NCBI RefSeq assembly: GCF_018070565.1
Contig: NZ_JAGPXL010000019.1
Coordinates: 59,484 to 123,483 of the forward strand
Direction of reading: 5' to 3'
Origin: Streptomyces sp. B93
Lineage (GTDB): Bacteria; Actinomycetota; Actinomycetes; Streptomycetales; Streptomycetaceae
DNA length: 64,000 nt
Within the stretch, counting starts at the first letter, position 1. The number at the start of each line of letters is the position of its first letter. This document shows positions 1 to 8,062 of this stretch, piece by piece. The notes beneath the pieces are model-generated. The model saw only the letters and a list, made by a program, of their open reading frames with translations, was not told where the DNA came from and searched no databases. The position numbers were made by a program, and so were the translations under genes.

Positions 1-2269
1 TCCCGAGCAGCGTTCCGAGCATCCCGTCGTCAGGCGCGAGCCACAGCTTGGCGATCTGTGTGGCCCGCGCGAACCGCAGCTTCTGCGGCGCGAGCAGGGC
101 ACGGCACTGCTCCCCCAGCTCCCGCAGCCGGGCCTCCGTGTCGAAGACGTCGGCGACCAGCGGAGAAGCGGTCATCAGAGCGCCGCTGAGGGCACGGTCG
201 GCGACGGCGGCCGCCACTTCCGCGAGCCGGTCCGGGAGCCGGGGCACCAGCGCCTTGAGCTCAGCGCCCGCCGAGTGGTCGCCGGTGATCAGCGCGGTGC
301 GCAGCAGGGCGGGCACCAGGAAGGGCTCGCTGCCCTCGGTGTCCCGGCCCGCGTACCCGCCATGCTCCTGGAGCAGGTCCGCGGTCAGCCGGGCGACCTG
401 GCTGTCACCGGAGGTGAGCAGCGCGGCGGCACCGGCCAGGCGGAGCGCCGCCACCTGGGGCTCGGGGTGACCGGCGGCTCGGGCGACATGGTGGGCGAGT
501 CCGAAGCGCCGCTCCACGACCAGCTGCGCCAGGGCCCGCTCGGCCGCGGACTCACCGGGGCGGTCGCCCGTGGCCGCGTCCCGGACCTGCGCATCCTCGT
601 CCTTCGGTGCCGTGGGAGTGAGCGACGGGACAGGGGCGACCATCTGCGTCCGGGGCGCCAGCTCGCTGTCGGTCCGTGTCGCGGCCTGTGCGTCGGGGCC
701 GTTGACCGGCTTGGGGGCCGTCGGCCTGGCAGGGGCAGCGGCTTCAGGCGGGGAGACCGGCTCGGGCACGGTGTTCTCGATTTGCTGGCCGGCGGTCTCT
801 TCGGTGGCCTGGCCGACGGTCTCCTCGGTGAAGTGACCGGCAGTCTCCCCCGTCCGCTCGGTCGGCTGTGCGTCCCCATGTTCCGTGGTCGACTCGGCGT
901 CGGAGGGGCCGGCGGTGCCGTTGGCCCCGGCCCCCGCGTGTTCGCGGCTGGTGTCCTCCAGCTGGGCGAACGTCAGTGCGGGGGCCATGATCGCCGCCAT
1001 GGCACACGCCGGCAGCACCCGCACCACCTGCTCCTGCAGAGCCAGGATCTCGGCAGCGGCGTCCGCCTGCCGCCTCAGCCTGATGAGCCGGAGCAGGGCG
1101 GCGAGCGCGGCGCTCTCCTCCCGTTGCGGCTGGTCCCACGCCGGTGCGTCCAGAAGGCGGCGGGCCGCGTCTCGCACGGCCTCGGCGGCAGCGGCGGCCG
1201 GGCTGTCCGGGTGGCAGGTGACATGCAGGAGTTCTCGGAGTGGCTCCCGCCCCCGAAGGGCACGTTCGTATTCCGTCCGGTGCGCGCGGGCCGCGCGCGT
1301 CATGTCCTCCAGACGGCGGGGCACGCCCTCGATCCCCGCCGCGCTGAACACCGCGTCGACGTTGTCGAAGACGGCGGCCAGGGCGGCCAGCGCGGCGAGG
1401 TCCGTGTCCCGCGGAGGGCGGCCGTCCACCACCGCGTCGGACACCCTCTCCGCGGCTTGCCGGGCTTGCGCGAGGGCCGACTCCAGCTCTCGGCAGGCAG
1501 CCTCCGGTTCCGTCCCCTCCTCGTTCCGGGCGCCTGCGGACGCCGCCGCGGTCATGTCGTGAGAGGTGCGGGAGTCGCCTACCGCGGTCTCCGGGGCGGG
1601 GGCGCTCGTGCCCGGCCGGTCGGCGGCGGGCCCATGCTTCCCCTCGCCCGCGAGCAGCGGCTCATCGTCTTCCGCTGCTCCAGCGGCGAAGTCCGGGTAC
1701 GCCTCTACGACGGACCGCGCCGCGGCTTCGACGTCATGGAACTGTGCCCTCTCCTTGTCATCGGCCGGCGCCGCGAACCAGTCCTGGTCCGCCGCCCAGG
1801 CGAGGATGCGGGCGTCCGCGACGGAGGCGTTGCACCACGCGAACACAGTAGCCCGGACCAGAGTCCCGCCCCAACGGGCGACGGGGTCGGGCACCGTCTC
1901 ACCGTCACGGGCGAAAACGAACCGGCCGACCTGGTTCATCACGGTGACCGTGAGCCCCTTGATCCCGCAGATGCAGCTGTGCAGCCGCGACTCACGGCGG
2001 AGCCTGGTGAGAACGTCCCTGCACAGGGTGCGGCTGACGCGTCGAGGAGCCGCCATGCGGATGCCCAGGCTGCCGAGCAGTTCCTGCCGGTCCCGGGGCG
2101 GCAGGGAGTTGAAGGCGAGCTCCACCATGTCGGCCGTGAGGTCGTTCAATGTGGCGGCCGCCGGATGTTCCAATGCGTTGAGCGCGGCGGCCAGGCCTTC
2201 CAGGTCCTTGGTCGAGGCGCTCGGCGGGGACAACGGTGGCCCCGTGACGACGCGGTAGCGGTCCTGCAT
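1..2269 (-). CDS. Large protein of unknown function, 3' end outside window
   Basis: I do not recognise this protein. At least 756 codons are open without a stop from the ATG at 2269 to the left edge, so the C-terminus is missing. The first 190 residues look globular and contain a short Cys-containing stretch (SCICGIKG). The middle is rich in Ala, Glu and charged residues with helical or coiled-coil character. A low-complexity Thr/Glu/Pro/Ala linker follows at about residues 420-530, then an Ala/Leu-rich helical part resembling a helical-repeat scaffold. No signal peptide or membrane segment is visible. It lies 134 bp downstream of another unrecognised protein on the same strand, so the two probably form one operon. 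Their position beside restriction and toxin genes suggests a defence role, which is inference from neighbours only. Confidence 0.75.
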   Translation of the reverse strand, partial: MQDRYRVVTGPPLSPPSASTKDLEGLAAALNALEHPAAATLNDLTADMVELAFNSLPPRDRQELLGSLGIRMAAPRRVSRTLCRDVLTRLRRESRLHSCICGIKGLTVTVMNQVGRFVFARDGETVPDPVARWGGTLVRATVFAWCNASVADARILAWAADQDWFAAPADDKERAQFHDVEAAARSVVEAYPDFAAGAAEDDEPLLAGEGKHGPAADRPGTSAPAPETAVGDSRTSHDMTAAASAGARNEEGTEPEAACRELESALAQARQAAERVSDAVVDGRPPRDTDLAALAALAAVFDNVDAVFSAAGIEGVPRRLEDMTRAARAHRTEYERALRGREPLRELLHVTCHPDSPAAAAAEAVRDAARRLLDAPAWDQPQREESAALAALLRLIRLRRQADAAAEILALQEQVVRVLPACAMAAIMAPALTFAQLEDTSREHAGAGANGTAGPSDAESTTEHGDAQPTERTGETAGHFTEETVGQATEETAGQQIENTVPEPVSPPEAAAPARPTAPKPVNGPDAQAATRTDSELAPRTQMVAPVPSLTPTAPKDEDAQVRDAATGDRPGESAAERALAQLVVERRFGLAHHVARAAGHPEPQVAALRLAGAAALLTSGDSQVARLTADLLQEHGGYAGRDTEGSEPFLVPALLRTALITGDHSAGAELKALVPRLPDRLAEVAAAVADRALSGALMTASPLVADVFDTEARLRELGEQCRALLAPQKLRFARATQIAKLWLAPDDGMLGTLLG

Positions 2270-2403
2270 GGACGCGTACTCCGTTTCTGTGGCTGGTTGG
2301 CTTGCGGGGATCGGCTCACTCGACGCCGAGGAGCTTTGGAGGGGAACGGAGGAGAGGAGGAGCGAAGGGGACGAGCAGAGTGGTGTGTCGGAGCGGCGAA
2401 GGA

Positions 2404-4689
2404 TCAGCGGCCGCGCGTGTGCTCGGTGACGAACGTGTAGCCGTGGGGCAGTTCCCAGCCGTCCGCCTTGCCGAGTCTGCGGCAGTGCTCCCGGAAAGCC
2501 GCCCGCTGTACGTCACTGGGCGAGCACCCCGGCCGCAGGCGGCGCAGATGGCCGGGGACGAACTGGATGCCGAGCAGCCCTTCACCGCCGGGTTCCGTGC
2601 CGCCCCAGGGGCGGATCACCGGCCGTCGGGCAGGGCGGTAGCCGATGAGCGGAATGGCCGGCTCCCTGTCGCGCGCCGGGAAGTGCGGCTGCCCCCACGG
2701 GTCCCGGCTGCCGAGGGCCGGTTCCAGAAGCCGTTCGGCGAGGAGTTCCGCGACCGCCGATTCCAGGGCGGCGGCCTGCGACCGCGCAGGCTGGCGCCCG
2801 TAGACCGCACTCGGCAGGACCGAACGGTCCATCAACGCGTGACCGTCCAGAGTGAGCAAACCGCACCGGCGCACCGTGCGCATCACCAGCTGCCGGGGGC
2901 CGAGCCCGACCGCACTGTCATGGTGACGGTCACTGCCCGGAGCGTCCTCCCTGGTGAGCACACGAGGGTCGTAACGGTGCCCGGTCTCACGGTCGCCGAC
3001 CTGGATCCGCTTCGTGAGCCGGGTCGTGACCAGGCGGATCACCGTACCGCCGCCGCGCTGTCGCAGTTCGAGCAGAAGGCCGGGGAAGAAGTCGCGGGGC
3101 CAGGTGATGCCCACCAACCGCCCGGACTCGTCACCGAGTTCGGCGGTGACGGCCTGTGTCGCCTCCTTCTCGTCCAACACCTCTCCGGCATGGTCGATGT
3201 CGAGGCGTACCGTGGGGCGCGCGCCGTGAGACCGGCGAAGATCTTCTACGACGTAGGGATGCAAGGGGAACCAGCTGCCGATGAGGTGGGCAAGCCGCAG
3301 GGGCGTCCACCAGACGATCTCCAGCGCGTCGTTGCGCAGAAGTTCGCCGGTGTCGAGGGAGGCGTCATCGGCCAGAGGGAGATCGATCGGATCCAGTTCC
3401 GCTTCCGGCTCCGACGACGCGGGCAAGGTGGACTTCCAGCCGAGTCCGGCCGGGGTCAGAGGGTCTCCGGATGCCTCCGCGTCGCCGGGATGGTGAGACC
3501 GCCACACGCCTCCCCCCTCGAACGCGTCGTCGAGGGTGATCCGGGAGCCGTTCTCGAACAGGCCCTGTTCACTGTCTCCTTGGACGACGTCGGCGAGCGC
3601 CACGTTCGCCCGGCACACCGCGGCTGCGTACCCCGCTCCCCTCAGCGGTTCCGACGCTCCGGGGAACGTGCGCAGCCGCGGTCCCACCGCTGTGTAGACG
3701 GTGAGGGGTGCGGCAAGGCCGTAGCGCCGCCTGGCCGGGGTGGCCGCGTGCTCCACCGCCGCCGCGAGGGATTTCAGGTCATCGCCGCCCAGGGGCCCGG
3801 TGTCCCGCCAGCAGTCCGCCAGGGACGTCCGGGTCATGGCGTAGTGACCCCAGGTGCGCAGAGCGGTGCTGGAGTGGAGGACCCCTCGTACTGTGTTGAG
3901 AAGACCGGCCAGACCCGCCCGCAGGTCGTCTTCGTACATGCCCCCCACCAGCGCGGCGAGGGACACGGGGACAACGGGACTGAGTAACTGCTCGCGTGCC
4001 GTCGTCAGGAGATGCTCGGCATAGGCCGTCAGTTCGTCGCGCCGGGCCGCTTCCGCGGAGGGGTAGCACACGTCGACGACGAGATGCCCGTCCTCATTGA
4101 TCCAACGACGGCGCGTGCGCAAGCGATGAAGCTGAGCCGGCGACAGGCTCAGGGCCGGGCCGAAGGCGTGCGGATCCGGGACCAGCAGCTCCCTTTGCCG
4201 TGGCGCGGCGCCGCTTCCCGGCTTCCCCGGGCCCTCGGCACCCGCGGGCGCCCCCGACAGCCAGGCCGGCACGTCACCGAGAACACCTGCCTCCGGGTGG
4301 GCGCCCTCCCGGTAGACGATCTCGGCGTAGAGCGGATCCGATCCGGTGGCGACGCACACCATGGCACCGACCGGGAGCACGGGAGCGCACTCGCCGAACG
4401 TGATCACGGGGAAGTCGTCGAGACGCAGCGGGCTGCCGCCGTAGCCGTCGCCGCCCAGGTCGTACCCGAAGTACACGGCGTTGAAGGCGACAGCGGTGTG
4501 GACCGGGGCGGCGCGGGCCGCGACAACCGCTTCGAGGTAGCGCCGCAGCCGGTCCCGTTCCTCGTCGGGTACGGCGTCGTACCCGTTCGTCATGGCGGAC
4601 GTCAGCAGGGCCCGGTCACCGTACGGATCCGGTACCCCCGTCCCATCGTCGTCACCTGCCGTTGCTGACACATACGGGTCCCCACCCAT
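2404..4689 (-). CDS. Large protein of unknown function (761 aa)
   Basis: Unrecognised soluble protein. I chose the ATG at 4689 because GGAGGT lies just upstream; a GTG at 4707 would add six residues. The frame is open for 761 codons with normal Streptomyces codon use. Visible parts are an N-terminal region with a YFGYDLGGDGYGG motif, a Pro/Gly linker at about residue 165, a middle segment that mentions neither Walker nor nuclease motifs, and a basic C-terminus ending near HGYTFVTEHTRGR. No transmembrane segment was seen. It is probably co-transcribed with the gene downstream at 2269. A palindromic GTTGAC site lies about 180 bp upstream. With its partner it may form an undescribed defence module; I have no motif evidence for a biochemical activity. 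Confidence 0.75.
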   Translation of the reverse strand: MGGDPYVSATAGDDDGTGVPDPYGDRALLTSAMTNGYDAVPDEERDRLRRYLEAVVAARAAPVHTAVAFNAVYFGYDLGGDGYGGSPLRLDDFPVITFGECAPVLPVGAMVCVATGSDPLYAEIVYREGAHPEAGVLGDVPAWLSGAPAGAEGPGKPGSGAAPRQRELLVPDPHAFGPALSLSPAQLHRLRTRRRWINEDGHLVVDVCYPSAEAARRDELTAYAEHLLTTAREQLLSPVVPVSLAALVGGMYEDDLRAGLAGLLNTVRGVLHSSTALRTWGHYAMTRTSLADCWRDTGPLGGDDLKSLAAAVEHAATPARRRYGLAAPLTVYTAVGPRLRTFPGASEPLRGAGYAAAVCRANVALADVVQGDSEQGLFENGSRITLDDAFEGGGVWRSHHPGDAEASGDPLTPAGLGWKSTLPASSEPEAELDPIDLPLADDASLDTGELLRNDALEIVWWTPLRLAHLIGSWFPLHPYVVEDLRRSHGARPTVRLDIDHAGEVLDEKEATQAVTAELGDESGRLVGITWPRDFFPGLLLELRQRGGGTVIRLVTTRLTKRIQVGDRETGHRYDPRVLTREDAPGSDRHHDSAVGLGPRQLVMRTVRRCGLLTLDGHALMDRSVLPSAVYGRQPARSQAAALESAVAELLAERLLEPALGSRDPWGQPHFPARDREPAIPLIGYRPARRPVIRPWGGTEPGGEGLLGIQFVPGHLRRLRPGCSPSDVQRAAFREHCRRLGKADGWELPHGYTFVTEHTRGR

Positions 4690-4859
4690 GACACCTCCGC
4701 CGCACACGGGTCGCCCCGGCCCGTCTGCGGTAATCCCGCAGACTATGCGCGCGCTCGGGGTTCATGTGGCACTTTCGTCACTTTGCGATGACTGACAGCG
4801 GTGTGCGCCGATCATTACGACGTCGACACCCCACCTGCGCTCACATTTAACGTAACGTC

Positions 4860-4880
4860 AGCACGTTGACATCGTCAACA
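4860..4880. promoter_or_regulatory. Candidate operator, perfect palindrome GTTGAC-N3-GTCAAC
   Basis: GTTGACATCGTCAAC at 4865-4879 is a perfect 6-bp-arm palindrome. On the minus strand it includes TTGACG, followed 18 bases later by TACGTT, a plausible -35/-10 pair firing toward the gene starting at 4689. The 16 bases AGCACGTTGACATCGT (4860-4875) recur exactly at 25391-25406 upstream of the minus-strand methyltransferase, and a related site lies at 15467-15481. Operator function is inferred from position and symmetry. Confidence 0.5.
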
Positions 4881-5017
4881 GATGCAGCCGATCCCTGACC
4901 TCCTGTGCACGCGGGGCCGCCCCGCCCCATAACATCGGGACAGCCGCACCCGCGCCCTGACTCAACTGGCCAGGAACCGCCTTCTCACGGGGCTGGCCGG
5001 ACGGCCTCGGCGACGAC

Positions 5018-5416
5018 GTGCCGACATGGGTGCGCTACTTCGACGCCGCCGAACACGCCGGTGCCCGCGCGGTCTCTGCCCGCGACCGCGCTGGGCTCGA
5101 CCGGGGGTCCCGCGTGGCGAGCGTCCACTTCGAGGACGCGCTGACGCTCAGGAAGCCTGGGTTTGAGCGTGTGAAGGTCATGGACCTCGTCGGCTTGGCC
5201 GCGGCTCTGTTCCACGAGGGCGAGGTCGAGCGGGCGGGGGCCGCCGCAGCCCACCAAGTGCTCGACGACGCCACCCGCATCGTCTCCGCGCTCGTCGTAT
5301 CCCGGCTTACCACCCTGCTGGACGGCGCCCGGCCGTACGAGACCGCTGAGGTCGAGGATGTACGGACGCGGGCGCGGGATCTGACCGCCGCCCGGCCGAC
5401 CACGATCGCGGCCTGA
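5018..5416 (+). pseudogene. C-terminal fragment of a Streptomyces-type XRE/TPR regulator
   Basis: The reading frame (from about 4988, with a GTG at 5018) encodes segments such as PTWVRYFDAAEHAG and KVMDLVGLAAALFHEGEVERA. These resemble the C-terminal helical-repeat part of the large XRE-type regulators common in Streptomyces, where the motif 'DDVPxWVxYFDAAEL' precedes the last repeats. There is no N-terminal HTH in frame upstream and no convincing ribosome site, so it looks like a decayed remnant rather than a functional 132-residue protein. The family assignment rests on memory of the motif; that it is a fragment is well supported by the missing DNA-binding half. Confidence 0.5.
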
Positions 5417-5636
5417 GACCATCGAGCACATGGGCAAGCACCACCGACCCGGTCCCCGCGCCGGCCATCCCGCGCGGTCCCACGCATGGATGCCGGTGAC
5501 CCTCTGTCCGCCGATGGACGTCTTCCGGCGCCGCCGGCCTTCACCCACCCCGGAGTCCCCCCCCAGCCGGACTCCCCTCCCAGCCAGGGCGCTCCGGAGC
5601 ACGTCAGGCTCGGGAGCACCGACCCCGCACGGCACA

Positions 5637-6842
5637 ATGGGCACCGTGAGCGACGACGAAGTGGATCTGGCTGACCTCCTGGGCACCCAGGAGTCCGCCT
5701 GCCTGGAATTCAAGCGCAGCGCCAAGCGCGAGGGGAAGCGCGGCGATGCTATTGGCAACGCGGTGTGCGCGATGGCGAATGATCTCTGTGATCACGGCGG
5801 CGGCGACATCCTCATCGGGGTGGACGACAACGGTCGCCCTGTCGACGACGTCGACCTCAGCGACCGGGCGCTCCTCCAGCTCACCGATCTACGGGACGAC
5901 GGCAGGATCCTCGACCGCCCGTCCCTCACCGTCGAACGGGCCGTCTACCAGGGCAAGCCAGTCGTCCGGCTCCGCGTTGCCGCCTCCACGACCCCACCGG
6001 TCCGGTTCGAAGGCGTCATCTGGGTTCGTCCAGGACCCACCACCCGTAAAGCGAGCCGCGAGGACGAACGCGTCCTCGCGGAGCGCCGTCGCGCCAAGGA
6101 CATCCCGTACGACACGCGGCCACTGCCCCTCGCGCGCCTCGACGACCTGGATCTCGACCTCTTCCGGCAGTCCTACCTGCCCTCCATGGTCGCGCCCGAC
6201 GTCATCGAGGAGAACGGCCGCTCGACCGAACTCCAGCTCTCCTCCCTCCACCTCCTGACTCCGGAAGGCTCACCGACCACACTCGGCGTGCTCGCCGTCG
6301 GTCTCGACCCCGGCAGCCACATCCCGGGCGCGTACCTTCAGTTCGTCCGCTACCAAGGGACCGAGCTCGACGCCCCGATCGTCGACGAGCAGGAACTCCG
6401 TCAGAATCTCGTCGGACTCGCGGCGAGACTCGAACCCCTTCTGCGTAGCAATCTGCGCACCCGCCTCGTGGAGGACGGCTTCCGTGAGACGCCCCAGCCG
6501 GACTATCCGCTGGAAGCCCTGCGTGAGCTTTGCATGAACGCTCTCATGCACCGCAACTACGAGACCTCCTACGCTCCGACCCGCATCGTGTGGTTCGACG
6601 ACCGAATCGAGATCACGAACCCCGGTGGGCCTTTCGGCCAGGTCCGGGACGACAACTTCGATCGTGTCACCGACTATCGCAACCCGTCCCTGGCCGCCGC
6701 GATGAAGGGCCTGGGCTATGTGAACCGATTCGGCCGGGGTATCGGTCGGGTGAGGAAAGCGTTGGAGACCAACGGGAACCCGCCGCCCGAGTTCCAGGTC
6801 GACGCCTCGTCCTGGGCCGTTGTCCTCCGGAGGGCCACATGA
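5637..6842 (+). CDS. AlbA_2 / HATPase_c_4 domain ATP-binding protein (COG2865-like)
   Basis: Predicted cytoplasmic ATP- and nucleic-acid-binding protein of about 401 residues. The N-terminal AlbA_2/Schlafen-like domain starts at LGTQESACLEFKRSAKR and includes the Gly-rich DHGGGDILIGVDDNG. The C-terminal half has the GHKL-type HATPase_c_4 signature: an N-box-like LRELCMNALMHRNYE and GLGYVNRFGRGIGRVRKALE, as in putative transcriptional regulators and RecG-like proteins. The ATG at 5637 starts nine bases before a GTG (5646) and lacks a good Shine-Dalgarno sequence, so leaderless translation or the GTG start is possible. Its stop overlaps the ParA-type gene by ATGA, showing translational coupling. 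AlbA_2 proteins occur often in defence islands; a regulatory or RNA-binding role here is inference. Confidence 0.82.
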   Translation: MGTVSDDEVDLADLLGTQESACLEFKRSAKREGKRGDAIGNAVCAMANDLCDHGGGDILIGVDDNGRPVDDVDLSDRALLQLTDLRDDGRILDRPSLTVERAVYQGKPVVRLRVAASTTPPVRFEGVIWVRPGPTTRKASREDERVLAERRRAKDIPYDTRPLPLARLDDLDLDLFRQSYLPSMVAPDVIEENGRSTELQLSSLHLLTPEGSPTTLGVLAVGLDPGSHIPGAYLQFVRYQGTELDAPIVDEQELRQNLVGLAARLEPLLRSNLRTRLVEDGFRETPQPDYPLEALRELCMNALMHRNYETSYAPTRIVWFDDRIEITNPGGPFGQVRDDNFDRVTDYRNPSLAAAMKGLGYVNRFGRGIGRVRKALETNGNPPPEFQVDASSWAVVLRRAT

Positions 6843-7909
6843 CGTCGATCGCGTTGTTCAACAACAAGGGCGGCGTGGGCAAAACCACCCTCACCTACCA
6901 TCTCGCCCACATGATTCAGCGCCTCGGTCTGAGCGTGCTGGCCGTCGATCTGGATCCGCAGGCGAACCTCACCTCGATGTGCCTGGAGGAGACCGAGATC
7001 GAGGAGCTGTGGGAGAACCCTTCCGAGCTCATCAACCAGGGCGCGGCGGCGGCAGGACTGCCCGGTACCGGACGGGTACGCAGTGGCCAGACCATCGCCG
7101 ATGCCGTACGCCCCATTTTGGAGGGCACCGGCGACATCGCGACCGTCGAGCCGGCCAGGCTCCAACCGGGTCTCTGGCTGCTGCCGGGCAGCCTCGACCT
7201 CAGTCGTTTCGAGGACAAGCTGTCCAACGAGTGGTCGCGCGCCTACGCCGGCGACATCGCGGCCGTTCGTACCTCCACGTCATTCCACCGGATCATCGAG
7301 CAGGCGACGCGGGCCGTCGAGGCCGACGTCGTACTCATCGACGTCGGCCCCAATCTCGGTGCCATCAACCGCGCCGCCCTGATCTCTGCCGACACCGTGC
7401 TGATGCCGCTGGCGGCAGACCTGTTCTCGCTCAAGGGCCTCAGCAACCTGGGGCCGACGCTGCGGCAGTGGCGTTCCGACTGGCAAGGGCTGGTCCTTCC
7501 CAGAGTGCCCTCGAGCATCTCTGCGCCCCGGGCCGAGATGCGACCGCTCGGATACGTCATCATGCAGCCGGAGATGCGCCTCGACCGGCCGGTCAAGGCA
7601 TACGAGCGATGGCTCCAGCGGATCCCGTGGGTCTACTCCTCGGCGGTCCTCGATGAATCTCCGCCCTCCCGCACGGACGACCGCCACCGCATCGCCACGC
7701 TGCGGAACTACCGGAGCCTGATGCCCTTGGCTCACGACGCGCGCAAGCCCATGTTCGACCTGAGACCGGCAGACGGCGCCCTGGGCAGCACACAGCAGTA
7801 CGTCAAGACCTGCTTCAGGGAATTCCGGGCGCTGGCCCGAGAGGTCCTCGCCAGGATCGGCGAGTTCCCGGAGGAAACCCACTCGTCGCCGACGGCCGAC
7901 CGACGTTAG
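6839..7909 (+). CDS. ParA/Soj-type AAA ATPase
   Basis: 356-residue deviant-Walker ATPase. The start MTSIALFNNKGGVGKTT carries the KGGVGKT Walker A box with the signature lysine, followed by VDLDPQANLTSM (A') and VLIDVGPNLGAINRAAL (Walker B region). The family binds ATP as a sandwich dimer and positions DNA or protein cargo. There is no adjacent parB or DNA-binding partner. Instead it is ATGA-coupled to the AlbA_2/HATPase gene and lies 150 bp upstream of a large restriction-modification gene in the same direction. This context suggests a role in conflict or plasmid-derived functions rather than chromosome segregation. An insertion between the Walker motifs (about residues 50-110, with a Gln/Ala/Gly stretch) is longer than in Soj. 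Confidence 0.85.
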   Translation: MTSIALFNNKGGVGKTTLTYHLAHMIQRLGLSVLAVDLDPQANLTSMCLEETEIEELWENPSELINQGAAAAGLPGTGRVRSGQTIADAVRPILEGTGDIATVEPARLQPGLWLLPGSLDLSRFEDKLSNEWSRAYAGDIAAVRTSTSFHRIIEQATRAVEADVVLIDVGPNLGAINRAALISADTVLMPLAADLFSLKGLSNLGPTLRQWRSDWQGLVLPRVPSSISAPRAEMRPLGYVIMQPEMRLDRPVKAYERWLQRIPWVYSSAVLDESPPSRTDDRHRIATLRNYRSLMPLAHDARKPMFDLRPADGALGSTQQYVKTCFREFRALAREVLARIGEFPEETHSSPTADRR

Positions 7910-8062
7910 TCCTCCGCCGCGTACCGCCCTGGTACCCCTCCACGTGCCGGGGTTCAGGGCATGCCTCCTATCAGCCCGCATGTATCTGTGTTTGCCGCTT
8001 GCCATGTCATGGGCATTCTGTATGGGTCTGATCACCTGCGTGGGTGCGGCCTTGGGGGGCGG

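Noticed and set aside
275..2440. Long open plus-strand frame with Arg/Gly-rich product
   Set aside because: It lies opposite the coding frame of the minus-strand protein, which has normal amino-acid composition; high-GC third positions create such mirror frames.
2302..3987. Second long plus-strand frame over the 761-residue gene
   Set aside because: Repetitive Arg/Pro-rich translation and no start signal; a shadow of the minus-strand gene.
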